Source: Phlegmacium glaucopus
Lineage: Eukaryota > Basidiomycota > Agaricomycetes > Agaricales > Cortinariaceae
Reading direction: 5' to 3'
Assembly (NCBI GenBank): GCA_015039465.1
Contig: MU130549.1
Location: 288,590-352,589, forward strand
Length of the DNA: 64,000 bases
Shown here: piece after piece, positions 59,276-64,000 of the stretch
How the letters are laid out: each line of letters starts with the position of its first letter
Position numbering within the stretch: position 1 is the stretch's first letter
Notes under the pieces: model-generated
Database searches by the model: none
What the model was told of the DNA's origin: nothing
Seen by the model: only the letters and a program-made list of their open reading frames with translations
Program-made: the position numbers and the translations under genes

Positions 59276-61330
59276 TTAATGCATGGGAAAATTTCTGATT
59301 TCAAACCACCACCTTCTTTCGAAGGCCGGATCTTACTCCATCAGGAAAACTCCATTGGTCTGGCAGCATCTGGTACATCTGGCATGTCTGATGTGTCTGG
59401 CTCCAGAAATGCATTTCTGTCAGAAACCATCAGAAGGATATTTGCTCCAGAAATCTCCCAGGAATTTATTTCCCTACAGCATTTGTTCCAATTGCCAGAC
59501 TTGTCAGAATACTGACCATTCTCTCCTTTCAATTTTTTTTTTTTAAATCCATTTTTATTTACTGCATTTCCGCTAGCCCCATGCAAGTGTCAAGCTGCAT
59601 GGTTGGATGGTGCCTGGAGTCTGAGTTGGAAGTTTTACTACTCATATACTACTAGTAGGTTGAATGACAATGGGCAGGTCAAAAAGAAGCAAGATTATGG
59701 ATGCTATATCAAGAAAGCTAAGAGATGAGCAAAAAGCTCAGAAGCTGGGGGGTACTACGATTCAACAAGGGTGACGCGCTTGTGAATTAATTAGAATTTT
59801 TTAGTTCGTTCAAACTCCGAATCATGTGACCTTGTTGATTTGGTTGAATCAAGTTGAATTCAAACATGTTCGTCTCCTCCCACCTCCTTCACCGCGCAAT
59901 TATGCTTGCATGCATGCAGAGCGACTTCTACACTACACAGGCTCCAGTGTATGAGGCCTAGGCGAGGAAATGTATGTTACAACCCACCTTCTGCTGCTGC
60001 TAACTGCCCTTTCATATGGTTCAGCAGGCAGCATTACAAAGGAAGACCACCTCAGCAAGAAGTTGTCGAGAATGCTGTCCTGGGATCGTTGTTCATGTGT
60101 TAGTCAACTCCATCCACCCCTCCTTTCCACAGTCTGTACTGATGGATTCTGTGGAGGACGCCTCTATGCAAATTAGTCAGGACCGTTGTCTTGACACATT
60201 GTCGACAATGCATAATGCATAACCCCACATCAACGCAGCTCCCACGTCGCTCGACATGCCACAGCCCACGTCAACAACGGCTGCATCAACAACAGACAGC
60301 CCATGTCCCACATCAACGATGGCTTCGTCGATAAAGCCCACATTGATAATGGCCACGTCGATGGCAAGGAGAGGACAGGGGGCACGTTGACAACAACCAC
60401 AACGAGGGGGGATGACAGCGTGGAGCACACGGAGGCAGCATATACCCCAGATGCTGCCTCTGTCATCACCTTCCCCCCTCGAACAACCAGCAGATGAGGT
60501 GGTGGAAGCCCCACCCCCATCTCGCTCTGTCCACGTCCCCCCCTCTTGTATTGAATATGTCCCGACGAGGCGGTGGGGCTTCCACCGCCTCTCTTGCATT
60601 GACTACGCCCCAGACAAGGGCCACAAGGTGTTGGAAGCCCCATCTGCCGTCTAGCTCTCTCCACACCCCCCTCTTGCAGCCACACCATCCCATCACCAAC
60701 CTTTAGGAATGGGTATGGGGTGAGATCGACGAGGCCTCGTCATCAACGATTGGGTCAGTTGATATTGATATGACGTCTGATGATCATGAAATAGAGGATC
60801 CAAAAGACCTCTTGCAGCTATGGTCTGATACCAAGGGTGAAGCTGCGTAAATGCTCAGCGGTAGGAGGAGGCTGTTTAACAGGTATATTTTTCTCATTGA
60901 CGCCAACGGGGGGAGGGTCATCTATACCTACCATGATATCTATGTATTCTATCTCTCCTGTGGCCCCTAGCCTAATGAATTTGTTTACCTGCCCAAAAAA
61001 TGTCCCGAGACCGGATTTCTGATGATAAACTGACAGACTGATGAACCAAGAAACTTATGATAAATATGAGTCAGAAACTAACTCTACTGCCAGAAAATTT
61101 TCTGGTGTCAGAATCGACTTCTGGGGTGTGAAATTCTTATGGTGTTGCGACCGTCATTATGTCGCCACACCAAATATGGAAGTCTGGCAGCGTCTGGCAT
61201 GTCTGGCTCCAGACGCTCCAGATGAGTGGAGTTTTCCTGATGTCCTAAATTTGCTGGCAAGCAACTCCTGCTCATGCGAGGCAGGTGTTGTGCCCAGCCC
61301 TCTTGCAGGTGGCTTGGGTACATAGTACTA
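59276..61330. repeat. Repeat-rich stretch with CTGGCAGCRTCTGGCATGTC motifs and low-complexity CCCAC/GTCGA tracts
   Basis: GTCTGGCAGCATCTGGTACA with CTGGCATGTCTGATGTGTCT and TGGCTCCAGAAATGC at 59356-59412 recur in altered form at 61180-61225 (CTGGCAGCGTCTGGCATGTC, TGGCTCCAGACGCTCCAGA). Between them, 60215-60720 is built from degenerate CCCACATCAACG, GCCCACGTCAAC and GAGGCGGTGG(GGC/AAG)CCCCACC units on both strands. Open frames here follow the repeats and are not credible genes. Confidence 0.55.
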
Positions 61331-61929
61331 TACTATAACAACAATAATAATTTACTATACTTCTTATAATACACACTATGTTGTCGTTACTCTATAATAA
61401 TTTATTTATAAGTCCCCTTCCAACCACGGGATCGTTGTCACCTTCGTCTTATTGGTTCTATCACCTTGGTACACTAACACACCCTTAGTACTACTAATTC
61501 CTATCCCCCTCACGACTTGTTAGTATTTCTAACAAAGGTCCGTGTTATCCGTGTCAATGGTGGTTCTCCCCACCTTTGATGGATTTTAATCCTTGTACCC
61601 CGATTTTTATCTTGTTGGGGATACAAAGGTCCTTGTTACTCACGTGTACCACGGTCTTGGTTTCATTCCCATGGTCCTTGGTCATATAGATAAAAACCTG
61701 TAATAGATAAAAATTCATAGAGTTTACATATTTTATGGAGGGTCCCAAACATTTATCAGTCTTTTAACCTAAGAAAGAAAGGGGGGGAGTTAACGTTGGA
61801 TCATGTCGAGTGACAGAATCTGTAACTCGTTCTTGTGAACAGAAACTCATCACCTGAACTTTTATTTAGTCAAAGAGTCTCAACAAACTGAACAACGTTA
61901 TTAACAACTTAACAACATTTTCAACAACA

Positions 61930-62068
61930 ACACAATTTCAGTATCGTCTTCGTTCTCCCGAAGAACACATACGTTAACACAATTTCAGTATCGTCTTCAA
62001 ACTCAGAAGAACACATACGTTAACACAACTTCAACATTGTTTCAGAACCTGAAAACACATGTGTTTAA
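61930..62068. repeat. 46-47-bp tandem repeat, three units
   Basis: Unit begins ACACAATTTCAGTATCGTCT and ends GAAGAACACATACGTTA. Unit 2 starts at 61977, and unit 3 (from about 62023) is diverged. Confidence 0.75.
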
Positions 62069-63267
62069 CATTTAGTTAGTCATTTCAGAATCCTTAAGAA
62101 ACTGACTAACAACCACGTTCGGTATTTAACGTTTTGGTGAATTTTCAAACTAGTAGGAAGTTAACTAGGTTTAATAACAACAACAACACACATAATCAAC
62201 TTCACTTAAAGTTTCAGAACCTTTCCAATATGAAAGATCTTTTGGGTTGAACGTAATAATTCTAACATATTTCATAACTAACTCAATAACAAAACTCATC
62301 TCTAAAAATATTAGAACTTTTATGTGGAAAAGAGTTGTTGGAGACACGTCAATGTAGTGGCCGTAGTCCCGTGATGGAGTAACTGCTTAATGTGGATCGT
62401 TAGTTGCGACAAACGTTTACAGTGTCTCCGTAAGTCGAATGCAAGTCTACCTACGGTCCGGTACACCCATATCTTCCTTTACTTTCCCACCTACTCCTTC
62501 GTTTCTCGCGTTAATGCCTGCAACGGTTGGATGGTCTGTTAGATGGGTTCGACAATGTTTTCTTTGAGGGTATGTCATTTCGGCGGGACTCTGTTTTGAA
62601 AGTGCGTTTTGAGTTCAGTGCCCGCGTCCTTCATACCTGTCGTAGTGGCTCTATGTTGGCGAGGTTTGAGTGAGATGGGTGTCGTGGACGTGGACGTAAG
62701 GACAGCGAATGAACATGAGAGAGGCGCGTTTGTGTCCAGGTAGGAGTGTGTTGAATCTTGTTGAGTACGTGGCGAGCACTTCGTGGATGTAGCATAACCC
62801 TTCGAGTTGAGGGGAGATACGGGGTGTACAGAAGTCATACTGCTCTGTCAGGACGTAATGGATGAAGTTACGGGGCGTATACGAGTTGGTGCAAGTGATG
62901 ACGTTCGGTTTAACCCTGGATATCGTGTGCTGCAGTGGTTCGACGAGTTATGGGGTTGTCATGTAGTCTCGTTGAGTCTCTAAGTATATTAGAGCGGTCG
63001 TGGAGGGATCAGTCGGTGGATGGTGGTGCGGAGTTGTGAGGTGCAGTGAACCGGATAGTTAATAAAATAAAATAAATGAGATTGCTCCAGTATTGTCGAA
63101 ATATACATGAGTGAAAAATCATGGTAAATGCGTGGCCTTGGGTAGTAACCCTGAAAGTGTGTCAACCGCGTCGAGATATATGTCCAAGGAATTATAAATG
63201 GTCATCAGATAGTAGCACATTAATGAGAGATCGTATACCAAGCGGTGTTTCCTCTTATTTGAGCCTA

Positions 63268-63301
63268 ATTTTTATTTATTTTATTTTATTTTATTTTATT
63301 T
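63268..63301. repeat. ATTTT microsatellite
   Basis: Seven or so ATTTT/TTTTA units in a row. Confidence 0.8.
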
Positions 63302-64000
63302 TTATATATATTTCGTACGATAATGAGGGACGTGTAACTAATAACTAGATGGTACCACCCGGGTATCTAATGAGTAAGGAAGTGGTAAAACCTGTTTATA
63401 TTAACATTTTACATCTCTTACAAATCTATATACAAAGGTACCCGATAAAATAAGTGTTGTCTACCCTAAATCCTAATATAAAAGTTTCTATTTTAGATGA
63501 ACATATACCGAAGGTAAGATGTTCAAGTTTTAAAATTAATGGACCGGAGATTGGTACAATTTCACGTGTAAAACTCCCAGATAGAACTGTATCCTCCGTG
63601 ATTAGTTTTAAAACCTGAACACCTAGTTAACCTTAAATTTACAATTCTTTTTACGAGGACGTTTAGTACGAGTATCCACAACACCAACTTCCCTATTACA
63701 GGTTAGAGAAACCTCGGGGTATAAATCGTCCGTTAATTCTAAGTAAAACGTAAAAACCCAATTTATATTACAAAAGGACGTTCCTTATAGAATCCGTACA
63801 TATTAATGAAGACAAATAACAATTTATGTTGTATTAAAAAGAACATAGAGTCTCCACACCTCTGGTGTTTACGCTACAGAGTTCTTTAACCGGCACAGTG
63901 CGGCACTGTGGCGTACACTGACTTACAGTGTGTAAACCTCAAGAGTCATAAATCTTGAGTATGACTCCTAACACGTTGGGGTATAATAGTAACAGAAACA

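Larger units (their letters stand above)
61331..64000. other. AT-rich terminal region, no supported gene
   Basis: Composition changes here: AT-rich, with many stops on both strands. On the minus strand about 62640-62940 stays open for about 95 codons (...CTPRISPQLEGLCYIHEVLA, then TYSTRFNTLLPGHKRASLMF), with no start and no recognised family; it may be a relic. The rest to 64000 holds nothing I can name. It could be the inside of a large degraded transposon whose other end is outside the window. Confidence 0.35.

Noticed and set aside
60177..60706. Overlapping frames up to 150 codons on both strands at 60.2-60.7 kb
   Set aside because: All strands and frames are open because of GC-rich degenerate repeats; there is no start context or domain.
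1..64000. CRISPR array, prokaryotic operon, rRNA or tRNA genes
   Set aside because: No regularly spaced repeats with spacers, no Shine-Dalgarno-led gene chains, and no cloverleaf or rRNA core sequence were seen; the introns show this is eukaryotic nuclear DNA.

Overview
The window is nuclear DNA of a filamentous basidiomycete fungus, most likely an Agaricomycete. This rests on many 45-85 nt GT-AG introns, a seryl-tRNA synthetase with six exons in 1.2 kb, basidiomycete-style C2H2 and P450 genes, and many small TIR elements. There are no bacterial operons, CRISPR arrays, rRNAs or tRNAs that I can see.

Layout. 0-12 kb is conserved and dense: the 5' two-thirds of a seryl-tRNA synthetase gene (minus strand), a short acidic nuclear-type protein, a 1044-aa low-complexity membrane protein, and a complete IRE1 gene (1230 aa: ER-luminal sensor, one membrane span, kinase, KEN-type RNase). 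12-44 kb is an accessory region built by repeated duplication of the 3' half of IRE1 (linker, kinase, RNase and about 0.5-1.4 kb of 3' flank). Five derived copies follow the parent, and none keeps the luminal domain. Copy B (16.96-19.26 kb) has C2H2 zinc fingers in front of the kinase-RNase. Copy C (23.86-26.12 kb) has a multi-span membrane segment resembling part of an ArsB/NhaD-type permease. Copy D (30.58-32.60 kb) is a decayed copy of that type. Copy E (34.07-36.05 kb) has a shortened membrane segment. Copy F (41.91-43.97 kb) is of the same type but has a stop codon inside the kinase HRD motif. B, C and E stay open from start to stop across all their introns.

Between and inside these copies lie several non-autonomous TIR elements. 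One hAT-like element has an 8-bp target duplication, and one 2-kb foldback element has an empty site in a paralogous block. There are also TA-flanked elements, including a pogo-like derivative, and a 408-bp element with an 8-bp target duplication. Pieces of a secreted-protein gene and of an unrecognised minus-strand gene are duplicated along with the array.

44.7-58.6 kb is a second tandem array: three cytochrome P450 genes (46.3, 51.8 and 56.2 kb), each with about 14 exons including a 12-nt microexon. Each has the same upstream unit containing a decayed Gln-rich gene and a shared promoter block. P450-1 and P450-2 look intact; P450-3 carries an 11-bp frameshifting insertion. 58.6-64 kb is repeat-rich, with no gene I can support.

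How the parts work together: IRE1 is the unfolded-protein-response sensor kinase/RNase. The derived copies keep its output module but have exchanged the sensor, so the array looks like a small family of new kinase-RNase signalling proteins, partly decaying. This resembles RNase L, where a related kinase-RNase module sits behind ankyrin repeats. Their expression and substrates cannot be judged from sequence.
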